A stretch of 64,000 nucleotides of DNA from NCBI GenBank assembly GCA_017503375.1, contig JAFVTF010000025.1, forward strand, positions 39,791-103,790. The letters are read 5' to 3'. This stretch comes from Lentisphaeria bacterium (GTDB lineage Bacteria > Verrucomicrobiota > Lentisphaeria > Victivallales > UBA1829). Shown piece by piece: positions 45,745 to 55,216 of this stretch (within the stretch, counting starts at the first letter, position 1; the number at the start of each line of letters is the position of its first letter). The notes under the pieces are model-generated. The model was not told the origin of the DNA. It saw only the letters and a list, made by a program, of their open reading frames with translations, and made no database searches. Both the position numbers and the translations under genes were made by a program.

Positions 45745-46467
45745 ATGACTCCGCGTTTACGAATGCTGGCAGGTCCGAATGGTTCCGGGAAGTCAACACT
45801 TGCAAAACAGCTTGTAGATGACTATGCCGTAAACCTTTACAAATTCCTGAATGCAGACATGCTGTTTGCTGAAATTGTCAAAAGCCATAAAACAGCGTGT
45901 CCTTTCAGCATTGACAATCAGGAATTATTGGATTTTGTTGTCTCTTCAACCTATCCGGAGGCTTGCAAGATTCCATTCCGGGAGCGTTTGATTATGATTG
46001 ATGATGAAGATTATCTGATCTTTTCACCAAACGCAGTCAACTCTTACACCGTGGCGATTGTCGCAGATTTCTTCAAGGAACAATACCTCAAACGGCATCT
46101 GAGTTTTTCATTTGAAACGGTTTTCTCTCATCCTGCCAAAGTCGAAATCTTGAAGAAAGCTCAGCAGGAAGGTTTCCGGACTTACATGTATTTTGTTGCC
46201 ACCGAAACTCCGAATGTGAACGTAAAACGCATCCAGCAGAGAGTAAAGGAAGGCGGTCATGATGTCTCGGAAGATAAGACAATCGCCCGTTATCATCGTT
46301 GTTTGGAACAAGTCAAATTTGCCTTACCTTATCTTAACCGAGCGTATTTCTTTGACAATACTTCAGACCATCCGATTTACTTCGCGGAATATGAATCCGG
46401 GAAAGGTTTACGTCTCCATTCAAAACTGGTTCCGGTATGGTTTAATCACTTCGTTTTGGGCGAGTGA
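45745..46467 (+). CDS. Zeta toxin family P-loop kinase
   Basis: 240 residues. Starts RMLAGPNGSGKSTLAKQL with Walker A at about 10-17, followed by YKFLNADMLF (the NAD-like substrate loop), the insert SFSFETVFSHPAKVEILKKAQQEGF and VNVKRIQQRVKEGGHDVSEDKTIARYHRCLE, all typical of the zeta/UDP-GlcNAc kinase family that phosphorylates UDP-N-acetylglucosamine and stops wall synthesis. It is in the accessory region with remnants of mobile genes, consistent with an addiction module. Confidence 0.88.
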   Translation: MTPRLRMLAGPNGSGKSTLAKQLVDDYAVNLYKFLNADMLFAEIVKSHKTACPFSIDNQELLDFVVSSTYPEACKIPFRERLIMIDDEDYLIFSPNAVNSYTVAIVADFFKEQYLKRHLSFSFETVFSHPAKVEILKKAQQEGFRTYMYFVATETPNVNVKRIQQRVKEGGHDVSEDKTIARYHRCLEQVKFALPYLNRAYFFDNTSDHPIYFAEYESGKGLRLHSKLVPVWFNHFVLGE

Positions 46468-46596
46468 TTCCATTTTTTGCATAGGAATTCCATTTGAAAA
46501 TTGAAATAAACAATGTATATTGACACAAAATATATATTACATAATTTTTTGGAGACAGAAAGATGATTATTTGTTTCCCGGTCATTAAAAAATCTG

Positions 46597-47118
46597 ATGG
46601 ATATTTTGGTCATAAGTATTGTAAGCTCCAAACTTGGCGTTTTGCGGGATGAAATCATTTGGTACACGGGTTTTCAGTCGGTGAAGAAATATCCCGGAGA
46701 ACTGCGGTTGATTGAGTTTCGGGACGAAGAAAGCGGAAAAACTTATCAGTTCATTACCAACAATTTCCGCATTGCAGCATCTTCAATCGCAGAAATTTAC
46801 AAACAACGATGGCAAATCGAACTCTTTTTCAAATGGATCAAACAGAATTTGAAGATAAAAAGCTTTCTCGGCACAAGCGAAAACGCTGTGATGTCGCAAA
46901 TTTGGGTGGCAATGATCCATTATCTGCTGATTGCCTATCTCAAATTTCTGCATGGTTTCAAGTTGGGTATGACGGAGCTGACAAATCGTATTCGCGATAC
47001 CTTAATGCAAAATCTGTCTCTATTGGAAGTCCTATCGCTTGACCGAAAAATCCTTGAAAAGCCGCCAAACTGGAATTTGCCCGTGCAAGAGGAACTTTTC
47101 AGTCCATTATTGCTCTGA
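46597..47118 (+). mobile_element. IS4-family transposase, C-terminal fragment
   Basis: 173 residues homologous to the C-terminal part of IS4-type transposases: FITNNFRIAASSIAEIYKQRWQIELFFKWIKQNLKIKSFLGTSENAV holds the Y-(2)-R-(3)-E-(6)-K signature with the catalytic Glu. The N-terminal part with the two catalytic Asp is missing, so it is inactive. No inverted ends were located. It lies between the toxin gene and a decapitated transporter. Confidence 0.85.
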
Positions 47119-47439
47119 AATTTTTACCGGACAGCAGTGGTTCTGATTGCGATCCCTGCCGGATTTTTCCCTATGTTCAGCATTGTTGCCAAAGAATTGA
47201 ACCCGCCGGAATATGTGGGGATGTCCGTTGCGTATTTGAATTTTATCGCTTTTGTTTTTATTTCAACGTATCAGAATGTGAGCGGAGAGATCCTGAAACA
47301 TTATCCCTGTGCGGAAGGGTCCCTGGCATTCCCCGTGGAGGCATATTCCGCGGTTTATCTCTTTTTCCTGATTGGTGCCGCGGTCAGCTTTGCAGCCGTT
47401 TGTTTTGTTCCTGAAACCAAAGGAAAGGTCTCTGAATGA
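47119..47439 (+). pseudogene. MFS transporter, C-terminal fragment
   Basis: About 105 residues with the last three to four helices of a major-facilitator protein: AIPAGFFPMFSIVAKELNPPEYVGMSVAYLNFIAF and a final helix ending VCFVPETKGK. The frame starts directly at the end of the transposase fragment, so the 5' part of the gene was lost with the insertion or a deletion next to it. Its stop overlaps the next start (ATGA), showing it was an operon partner of the DUF3592 gene. Confidence 0.8.
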
Positions 47440-48530
47440 ATCCTGAAAAAACGGAAGAGAAATTGTACCGGGACAGCTGTATGCCGTCCCAGCTGAAAAA
47501 ATCCTGTGCGAATTTCCGGTCGGAGCACTTTGAGCTCCAAGATGAAGAGCTGACGATCCGTCCGACGAAATGGCTGTATCTTTCCTGGGGGATCTTTCTT
47601 GTGATGGGGGTGCTCCCGCTAGTGTTTTTCTTTCTGATGGAGGGAATCGTTTTACCGTTTCTTCTTTTTTTTCTGTTTTTCGACGGGATCGCGGTTGCGG
47701 GGATCCTTTATACGATCCTGAAACGGCGTCCGGTGTTTGATTTTCGAGCCGGAATGTTTTATCCTGCGGGCAGGCGCCCCGGCAGGAAATTTGAGGAACC
47801 GGTTCCGCTGGATCAGATTTTATCGCTGCAGCTTCTGGAGAAACTGGTCAGTGCCGGGAAGGGCGGGCGTTATTTGGGCTATGAATTGAATGTGCGTCTG
47901 CGGAACGGAAAACAGTACAACCTGTTGAATCACGGTTCTCGGCAGGGGATCCTTGAGGATGCGGAAATTCTTTCTGAAAAATTGGATTTGCCTTTGGAAC
48001 GGAAAGAGAATCCTGACCGTGCAAGGGATGCGAGAAAAAAGAATTCTCTTGCATTGACGATCGTCGGCGGATGTTTTCTTTTTATCGGCGGGATCGCCAG
48101 TTATCAGCTTTGCGTGATGCCGCTGGTGAATTATACGCGATCCCATAGCTGGACGGAGACTCCTGCAGTCATCCGGGAATCCCGGGTGGATACCTCCCGC
48201 GGCAGCAAGGGGAAAACTCATTATCATTTGCGGATCCGTTATACCTACGAATGGAAGGGGAACGAATACAGTTTGAAACGGTATGATTATTTCATAGATA
48301 ATTCGGACAGCGGCAGTTAGTTCCGGAAGATCGTCCGTAGCCATCATCCGATGAAAAAAGTTGTCTGCTACGTCAATCCTTCTGATCCGTCGCAAGCGGT
48401 TTTGAATCGGGAATTATCCTTTTTTGCAATCTTTCCCATGCTGTTTGTGTATGTATTCTGGATCGTGGGTCTCATTCTGACGATCGCAGGCGCCAGGGGA
48501 TCAAAAAAGAAAAATCCTGCCAACCAATAA
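47436..48530 (+). pseudogene. DUF3592 membrane protein interrupted by an in-frame TAG
   Basis: Translation gives 294 residues to TAG at 48318-48320, with helices around residues 45-95 and 205-225 and then a DUF3592 beta domain (TPAVIRESRVDTSRGSKGKTHYHLRIRYTYEWKGNEYSL). The same frame continues past the TAG for 70 codons: FRKIVRSHHPMKKVVCYVNP, SDPSQAVLNREL, one more helix (FAIFPMLFVYVFWIVGLILTIAG) and a TAA. These extra residues are exactly the rest of a DUF3592 domain, so the TAG is a recent nonsense change or a read-through codon. Function unknown. Confidence 0.75.
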
Positions 48531-48580
48531 AATTTCCGTTATGCGGGAAATAACATGGTTTCCGGGAGACCGATGCCTTT

Positions 48581-51500
48581 TCAGAACATCATGCAAAGGG
48601 CAAGAACCGTATTTGTCCAGCCGGTATAAAGGCTGTTTGCGCCGCCTTCGTAAAGATCTCCGCCCGCCCAGATGCCGCGGGTAATGTCAAACATCCCCTG
48701 CCAGCTCCCGTCGGGATTCTGAATGGAGATGATGAAATCCCGCAGTTTGAGGAAGTCTTTCTGTCCGTTTTCGACGAGTGCCAGCCCTGGCAGATACCAG
48801 TTCAGAGTGTAGATCAGATCTGCCAGAGATTCCCCGCTGGGGGCTTCGCAATGTTCGCTTGGGAGGATCCCTTCCTTTTCGTGATTTTTCAAATAATCGC
48901 GAATTTTGAGGGATTGTTCACGCAGATAGTTGTCCCCCAATTTTCCGCCGATGGCGCTGCTGATCAGGGCATACGCCCATTCACTCAAGGCGAAATTCTG
49001 CCAATTCTGTTCGCCCCATTGATGGTATTTCCGGACCATTTCGAATTCGCCTGCCAGCATCAGGGCAACGCAGACCGGGGTTCCCCAGTGCGGCTGACGG
49101 GGTTCTCCGAAGAAGATTTTATCGGGCCAGACCCCGTGTTTGACCGGTTGTTCCGAAGTCAGATTCCGGATCATGGATCCGCCCATCATCAGAGCGGCTT
49201 TTTTCCCCTTCGCAGTCAGATCATATTTCCGGTCCAATTCCGGGAAATGCTGTCCGAGAAACAGTTCGATCGCGGCGACCCAGCCGTTATCATCGTACCA
49301 CCAGGCGCGGCTTGCCAGAGGGACATACCAATTCCAGATATCCCCCTGCAGCATTCCGGATTTCTCAAACAGATATTCCAGAATATTTTCGCCGACAGAA
49401 TGATAAAAACTGTTGTTCAGCTTTTTTCCTGCGAGCAGGAAGAGCAGGGCGGTTTCGAAACAGCAGTCGGCGCGGCGGTTTTCGATGATCCAATATCCGT
49501 CATGTTCCGTGAGATTCGGGAACATTTCGCGGATTTTCCCCAGCGCAGGGTTCTCCTTTGTGAGCACGATACGTTCCGCAACGCCTGTTTTCCCTTCCTG
49601 GGGCATGACACCGGAGTTCAGGAACCAAGAGAGGGATTTTTCCAATGCTTGAATTGCCGGATCCATCGTTTCCCTTTTTCCGCGAATTTCCGTTTTGGTT
49701 AACGTTCCCTTTCCGGGATCTTCGATCCAGCATGAGCCGGCGGCATCGCAATGCACTCTGAATTTTGAGGGAACCGGTGTGATCCCGGGATCCGGCAGCT
49801 CAAAACTGAGTTCTGATTCCAGAGCAGAGACACTGTCCCACGCTTCATGAGCGGCAGCGGTATCGAACGTTCCGTCATGGAAGAAGAGGGAATACTGGAA
49901 GGTATCAAGGACCCTCTGCCATGAGGGTGCATCGGTATTGCAGATATTATTGTAGACCAGCCCATAAATATGGTTGTTTTTCGTGGTCAGCGGCAATGTT
50001 TTGCGCCATTCGGCGGTGTGCATCCCGTCGAATTCCACGATCGGGGCATCCGGACAGCAGAGGGTCGCGGTGAACGAATCTGTTTCGACAGAGGCATACC
50101 GTGAGCAGAAGAAGAGATCCTGCATGGAACCCGGGAGCAGCTGATCCAGTTTTGCGATCCCCACATTCTGATCGAAACGGAACGTTCCCTTTTCCCCTGC
50201 AAAGGGGAACTGCACATAATAGCAGCGTTTTTCATACAATTCCTGCAGGTCCAGCCGGACAAATACATCGATCCGCTTGAGCTTTTTCCAAATCCTCAAA
50301 CGCCGTTCCGCTTTGTCATCGGCAAAGGTTCCGGAGAGGAGAAATTCCGTAAAAAGATCCCCGTCCGCAAGAACTTTTGCAGATTTATTTTCCAGAGGGA
50401 TCAACTTCCTTTCGATGCTCGGGCGCAAACCGCATTCTTCTCCTGCGACCCCGGAATCGAAGTGTTCTTCACACAGCAGTTCGCAGCCGGATCCGCAGAT
50501 CAAGGGCGTTCCGTTTCCGGTGCAGACGGATTTCAAAGAACCGTCAGACGCGAGTTCGATCCGGAAGAAATCGGTTTTGATTTCCGCTGGAATTTCCGAT
50601 TCAACGGGCGCGGGGATATCATCGAATTCATCAGAGAACACGGGGTTGAGCCGGAGGCTTCCCAGCGCAGGGACATCTTTGATGGAAAGCATCCATTTGT
50701 TCTGTTCGATCAATTGTCTTGGGATCTCATTTCCCTGATCGTCGGTCAGATGGATGAGTTTTGCGGCATAGGATCCGAGATACAATTCCACGGTTCCGGA
50801 AACCAGATGAGGACTGTGATTCCGGACAATGACCGCCTGTTTATTGTCAAATGCGGCATTGACGGCTCTTGTCCGGAGCAGTTTTACGGCATCGCGGTAA
50901 GCAGCGGAGGCGTAATCTGCCTTGCACTGCCAGCTTTCGCGGACACGGTCAAAGCAGGCTGCGGACAGATATTTTCCGTTGGCATCATATTTTTTCTGCC
51001 AGCCCCAGTTGTTCAAGCCCAGGGTATGATCTGCAACCAGCATCATGTTTTCGGTGATGTTATTGTCTTTGAGCCCGTGCAGCTGGGATTTCCGGTAGAG
51101 ATCCTGAGCATGACGGTATTTTTTCAGGACGGTCGGGACCGCGTTGATCCGGATGTTCCAGGGGTCTGCCAGGATCCCGGAGATCTCGGGGATCTGCGGA
51201 CCGTATTTTTCTTCCATCATGCGGAAATAAGCGGAAGGAGTACACAATTTGATTTCGGGATAATCGCCGGCGGCGTTGAGTTTCCGGACCAATTCCGCCA
51301 ATCGCGGGGCAGGGTTCCGGTTGTCGCCGCCGTACTGAAGAAGGACTTCGCTGTAAGGATAGTTTTCTTCTTCCAGACGGTTGGTCAGGATCTGAAACAC
51401 TTCCTTTGCGGAAAGCTTGTGCGATTCCGTATCGTCCGCCATGGGCATTTTGATCCCGAGATCATATTCTCCGAGGATTTCCGGATAGGAACGATAGCCG

Positions 51501-52108
51501 AGAAAGATACTTCCGATCCCGTACACCGGCGAAGGATACCGGGATTTGCAGGATGTTTCATTCCGGTTGATCCCGAGATTCCAGACAAGGATCTTTCCGC
51601 CGTAAGCGGATTTCAAATAGAATAAATGAGGCAGATCCGCCCAGGGAAGTTCTGTCTGAAACGCGCCGCAGCCGGCGATCAGATAACGGATCCCGGCCTG
51701 ATTCATCAGGAGGGGAACCTCCCCGGCAAAACCGCCGATGTCATCGAGGATCGCACATTCCACGGGGAAATTGTATTTTTTTCCCAGTTCAGCGGGACGA
51801 GAGACATTTTCCAGGAGTTCGGGGAACGATGCGGTTTCCGTCAGCATCTGCATATCGAACGCGGCGACTTCCAGCTGCCCTTTCTGCAGGAGCTGGATCA
51901 TTTTTTCCTTTTGCGGAGCCGGTCTGTAATCCAGATAATTTCGCAGCAGGGATCCGCTTTCGATGGTCCAATGATATTCCGGATCCGCTTCTGCCAGAGC
52001 GACAGCCTGATCCAGATAGGTCAGCTGCTGCCGTTCGACTTCATCCGGCAAATCCGTAAAGCCGATATCGTAATGCGTATGGTGAATGAGATAGATCTGT
52101 TTGAGCAT
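48581..52108 (-). CDS. Large GH38-like protein
   Basis: 1175 residues. Begins YLIHHTHYDIGFTDLPDEV, the GH38 N-terminal HxHxD-like metal motif, and has VECAILDDIGGFAGEVPLLM where alpha-mannosidases carry the nucleophile Asp, then beta-sandwich domains and a C-terminal all-helical part (FLFLLAGKKLNNSFYHSVGENILEYL) like a glucuronyl-hydrolase toroid. The order is that of GH38-related proteins of unknown specificity. No signal peptide. It follows the true alpha-mannosidase gene by 16 bases, so both probably treat the same glycan in the cytoplasm. Confidence 0.75.
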   Translation of the reverse strand: MLKQIYLIHHTHYDIGFTDLPDEVERQQLTYLDQAVALAEADPEYHWTIESGSLLRNYLDYRPAPQKEKMIQLLQKGQLEVAAFDMQMLTETASFPELLENVSRPAELGKKYNFPVECAILDDIGGFAGEVPLLMNQAGIRYLIAGCGAFQTELPWADLPHLFYLKSAYGGKILVWNLGINRNETSCKSRYPSPVYGIGSIFLGYRSYPEILGEYDLGIKMPMADDTESHKLSAKEVFQILTNRLEEENYPYSEVLLQYGGDNRNPAPRLAELVRKLNAAGDYPEIKLCTPSAYFRMMEEKYGPQIPEISGILADPWNIRINAVPTVLKKYRHAQDLYRKSQLHGLKDNNITENMMLVADHTLGLNNWGWQKKYDANGKYLSAACFDRVRESWQCKADYASAAYRDAVKLLRTRAVNAAFDNKQAVIVRNHSPHLVSGTVELYLGSYAAKLIHLTDDQGNEIPRQLIEQNKWMLSIKDVPALGSLRLNPVFSDEFDDIPAPVESEIPAEIKTDFFRIELASDGSLKSVCTGNGTPLICGSGCELLCEEHFDSGVAGEECGLRPSIERKLIPLENKSAKVLADGDLFTEFLLSGTFADDKAERRLRIWKKLKRIDVFVRLDLQELYEKRCYYVQFPFAGEKGTFRFDQNVGIAKLDQLLPGSMQDLFFCSRYASVETDSFTATLCCPDAPIVEFDGMHTAEWRKTLPLTTKNNHIYGLVYNNICNTDAPSWQRVLDTFQYSLFFHDGTFDTAAAHEAWDSVSALESELSFELPDPGITPVPSKFRVHCDAAGSCWIEDPGKGTLTKTEIRGKRETMDPAIQALEKSLSWFLNSGVMPQEGKTGVAERIVLTKENPALGKIREMFPNLTEHDGYWIIENRRADCCFETALLFLLAGKKLNNSFYHSVGENILEYLFEKSGMLQGDIWNWYVPLASRAWWYDDNGWVAAIELFLGQHFPELDRKYDLTAKGKKAALMMGGSMIRNLTSEQPVKHGVWPDKIFFGEPRQPHWGTPVCVALMLAGEFEMVRKYHQWGEQNWQNFALSEWAYALISSAIGGKLGDNYLREQSLKIRDYLKNHEKEGILPSEHCEAPSGESLADLIYTLNWYLPGLALVENGQKDFLKLRDFIISIQNPDGSWQGMFDITRGIWAGGDLYEGGANSLYTGWTNTVLALCMMF

Positions 52109-52124
52109 CGGTAAAACCTTATGA

Positions 52125-55100
52125 TTATTCCGGCAGTTCCAGCCGTAACGTTTTGATTTCGAACGGCGTGAATTTCAGGGAAACAGAGCCGTTTTCAACG
52201 GGAAGAGATTCCCCGCATTCCCATTCGATCAGATTCGTCAGAGAAACCCTTGTTCCGTTGTCCCGCAAATTCAGAACTGCAGCCGAATGTTTGCCATGAT
52301 TTTCCACAAGACGGAGGATGATCGAGTGATCTTTTTCCGCTTTTTTGACCACTTCCAGAGTAACTGCAGAGGAATCCACAGTGCAAAGCGGTTTGAACGT
52401 TTCCGCAGAAACTCCGTCGATCAGAATGGGCGTCCGGTTCAATGCAGCGGATTCCGCCTGAACGGAACTGGAAATCAGATCTCCTTCGTGGGGGAGGAAA
52501 CTGTAAGTGAACTTGTGGGTTCCCAGATCTGCCAGATAATCCGGAAATGCCGGAGACCGCAGCAGGTTCAGGTCCAGAGTCGAACCCTTGACCTTGTAAC
52601 CATATTTGCAGTCATTGAGCAGAGCGGCACCGTAATCGTCGGAAGAAAGATCCGCGAACCGCTGTCCGGCAACTTCAAATTTTGCCTCATCGCGGCTGGT
52701 GTTGTCGAAGGTCGAACGCTTGAGGAACGAATACTGAATATCAAAGGCGGCGTTTTCAGCGGAGACATTCACAGGGAATGCGGTGCGCAGCATGGTGCGC
52801 CGTTCCTTCCAATCCACTTCGGTCTCAAAGTCCAGCCGTTTGCTTCCGGACAGGAGGATCGCACGCTGTCTGATGGTGCTTTCCCCAGTCTTGAAGGTGA
52901 AATCGATCCGGGAGCGGACAGGTCCGCTGGTTCGGGAAGAGATCTCGACACATTCCGGATGTTCTTTGAAATCATGGGGATAATAGATTTCAATATCCCA
53001 GGCATCCGCAAATCCCATGGGCCGGTCATAATAAACGGAAAGCAGATTCGCCGGACCGGACAGGACTTCTTTTCCGCAAGTCTTGTCGAAGGCGCGGACC
53101 AGCTGCCCGTTCGAATCAAATTCATAACGGATCAAATCATTTTCCAGAACTCTTTCGTCGGAATGATTCGTCCGATCCGCAAAGATTGCCCCTTTGCAGA
53201 GCGTAAGGAAGGATGACGGCGGAACCGTAACAGAAATGAAATATCTACCGTCTTCCGTTTGTGCAGGATAACGGTTCCCTTTGTCATCGGTTACAGCGGA
53301 CCCTGCCCAGTGAGCGGGCAGTTCCACAGTGCCGCTCCAAACGGTGGAAAGCGTATTGACAAGGACTGCGCTGTCGGCTTTTGCGGAGAAAAGCTTTTTC
53401 CCTGCGGCGAGGGTTTCCGCTTCCGCCATCTGCAGGATCTCTGCGTATTCTTTTTCCACCACATCATAGACCTGATGGATGCTTGAACCGGGGATGATAT
53501 CATGGAATTGATTGAGCAAGACATTTTTCCATGCTTTATCCAGTTTTTCTGCCGGATATTCTTCCGTGGGCAGATGGGAAGCCAGGAATTCCAAAGCGGT
53601 CAAAGCCTGTTCACATTTCCGGTTGTTCCGCTTGGTTTTTGCATGAGTGGTGAGCGTTCCCCGATGAACTTCCAGATAGAGTTCGCCGTTCCAAGAGGGG
53701 AGCTGATATTTATAATCTTTGAGGATCTCAAAGAAATCGGATGCTTTGGAAAAAACAGATTTCGGGCAGCCTTCCAGATTTTGCATCCGCAGACAGCCTT
53801 CCACATGTTCTTCTTTCGGACCGCATCCGCCGTCGCCGATCCCGTACAAACTCAGGAATCCGGGGAGATAACCGCCTTCCCGGAAATTGTCCTGAGCTTT
53901 TTTCCGCTGACCCGGGCGTCCGTCGGCATTGTAAGTATCTTCAGGGAGAAAATGGGAAATGACTTCCGATCCGTCCACGCCGACCCAGCGGAAGGTGTGA
54001 TGAGGGAACTGATTGATCTTGCTCCAGGAAATTTTTTGGGTCATGAAATAATCGCAGCCGGATTTTTTGATCAGCTGGGGCATTGCGGCGGAGTAACCGA
54101 AGACGTCCGGCAGCCAGTGGTTGCGGACATCTACGCCGAATTCATCCATGAAGAAATTTTTTCCGTGGAGGAATTGTCGGACAGCGGATTCGCCGGAGAT
54201 GATATTATTATCGGCTTCCACCCACATTCCGCCCTGCAGTTCCCAGCGGCCTTCTTTGACCCGTTCCTTGATCTGAGCATAGATTTCCGGATAATGTTCT
54301 TTGGTCATCTGGTAAAGCTGCGCCTGGGAGGCCCCGAAGATATACCCCGGATATTTTTCCATCAGATACAGCTGACTGGAGAACGTCCGGGCAGATTTCC
54401 GGATGGATTCCCGCACCGGCCACAGCCATGCAATATCCAAATGAGAATGTCCCACGGAATACGCCGTCAAAGCACTGTCGGCAGCGCGGCAGGAGAAGAC
54501 TTTTTCCGCCAGGATCTTTCGTGCGGCGGAAGCGTTTGCCGGGTCATAGCCGTAGCAGTCCAGCGTTTCATTCAGGATATGCAGGAGCTGTTTTGCCCGG
54601 TAGTGAGTTTTTTCATAACTGTTCAGCAGGTCATTTGCCGCAGCCATATCCAGCAGGAACTGCCACAGTTCCCGATCAAATACGCAGAGACGCAGATATT
54701 TGAATTTTGCTGTATAGGTTCCCAGAGGAGCTTCCGGCGCTTTTGCCATCGCTCCGGGCAGGTTGACCCCGAACATTCCGTTGCAGACCGCTTCGATCCA
54801 GTATTCGATCTTATCCCCGGCAGAAAATGTCCCGTCGAGAATGTAGCGGTCCTTGTAATAATTTTCGCTGAATGCACAACGATCCGTGAAACTGAAACGG
54901 GGGATTCCGTTTTCGAAGAGGAGAGCTTCACCGCCGGTATTGATCCGCAAACACAATTCTTTTCCGGCAAAAGATTCGGGGACTTCTGCGGAAACACGCA
55001 TCCAGGCACTCTGCCATTCGTGTCCCCAGTCCTTGCCTTCTTTGGTTGTCTGATATTCCAGTCCGAGCCGGTTTGCGTAGGTTACAGGTCCTTCCGTAAC

Positions 55101-55208
55101 AGCGTATTCCGTGTTGAGCGGAACCGATTGAGGATAGGCCTTTTCAATTTCGTGATCCAGCAGGATCCTGATGCGCTGCTGGTACATTTCAAAGATTTTG
55201 TCGTGCAT
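52125..55208 (-). CDS. Alpha-mannosidase, GH38
   Basis: About 1027 residues from the ATG at 55208, which has GAGG six bases before it; a TTG at 55229 would overlap the pilin stop. HSHLDIAWLW (about 254-263 from this start) supplies zinc ligands, NHWLPDVFGYSAAMPQ the nucleophile Asp, and the alpha-mannosidase middle domain (THAKTKRNNRKCEQALTALEFLASHL; NQFHDIIPGSSIHQVY) and C-terminal beta domains are complete. It removes alpha-mannose from N-glycan-like or other mannosides. Lacks a signal peptide, so acts on imported oligosaccharides. Confidence 0.93.
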   Translation of the reverse strand: MHDKIFEMYQQRIRILLDHEIEKAYPQSVPLNTEYAVTEGPVTYANRLGLEYQTTKEGKDWGHEWQSAWMRVSAEVPESFAGKELCLRINTGGEALLFENGIPRFSFTDRCAFSENYYKDRYILDGTFSAGDKIEYWIEAVCNGMFGVNLPGAMAKAPEAPLGTYTAKFKYLRLCVFDRELWQFLLDMAAANDLLNSYEKTHYRAKQLLHILNETLDCYGYDPANASAARKILAEKVFSCRAADSALTAYSVGHSHLDIAWLWPVRESIRKSARTFSSQLYLMEKYPGYIFGASQAQLYQMTKEHYPEIYAQIKERVKEGRWELQGGMWVEADNNIISGESAVRQFLHGKNFFMDEFGVDVRNHWLPDVFGYSAAMPQLIKKSGCDYFMTQKISWSKINQFPHHTFRWVGVDGSEVISHFLPEDTYNADGRPGQRKKAQDNFREGGYLPGFLSLYGIGDGGCGPKEEHVEGCLRMQNLEGCPKSVFSKASDFFEILKDYKYQLPSWNGELYLEVHRGTLTTHAKTKRNNRKCEQALTALEFLASHLPTEEYPAEKLDKAWKNVLLNQFHDIIPGSSIHQVYDVVEKEYAEILQMAEAETLAAGKKLFSAKADSAVLVNTLSTVWSGTVELPAHWAGSAVTDDKGNRYPAQTEDGRYFISVTVPPSSFLTLCKGAIFADRTNHSDERVLENDLIRYEFDSNGQLVRAFDKTCGKEVLSGPANLLSVYYDRPMGFADAWDIEIYYPHDFKEHPECVEISSRTSGPVRSRIDFTFKTGESTIRQRAILLSGSKRLDFETEVDWKERRTMLRTAFPVNVSAENAAFDIQYSFLKRSTFDNTSRDEAKFEVAGQRFADLSSDDYGAALLNDCKYGYKVKGSTLDLNLLRSPAFPDYLADLGTHKFTYSFLPHEGDLISSSVQAESAALNRTPILIDGVSAETFKPLCTVDSSAVTLEVVKKAEKDHSIILRLVENHGKHSAAVLNLRDNGTRVSLTNLIEWECGESLPVENGSVSLKFTPFEIKTLRLELPE

Positions 55209-55216
55209 TTTCAGCC

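Noticed and set aside
46597..47118. Complete IS4 element
   Set aside because: N-terminal half with the catalytic Asp residues is missing and no inverted ends were found.
50462..51625. 387-codon plus-strand frame opposite the GH38-like giant
   Set aside because: Antisense shadow; Phe/Gly/Ile-rich composition typical of reverse frames here.
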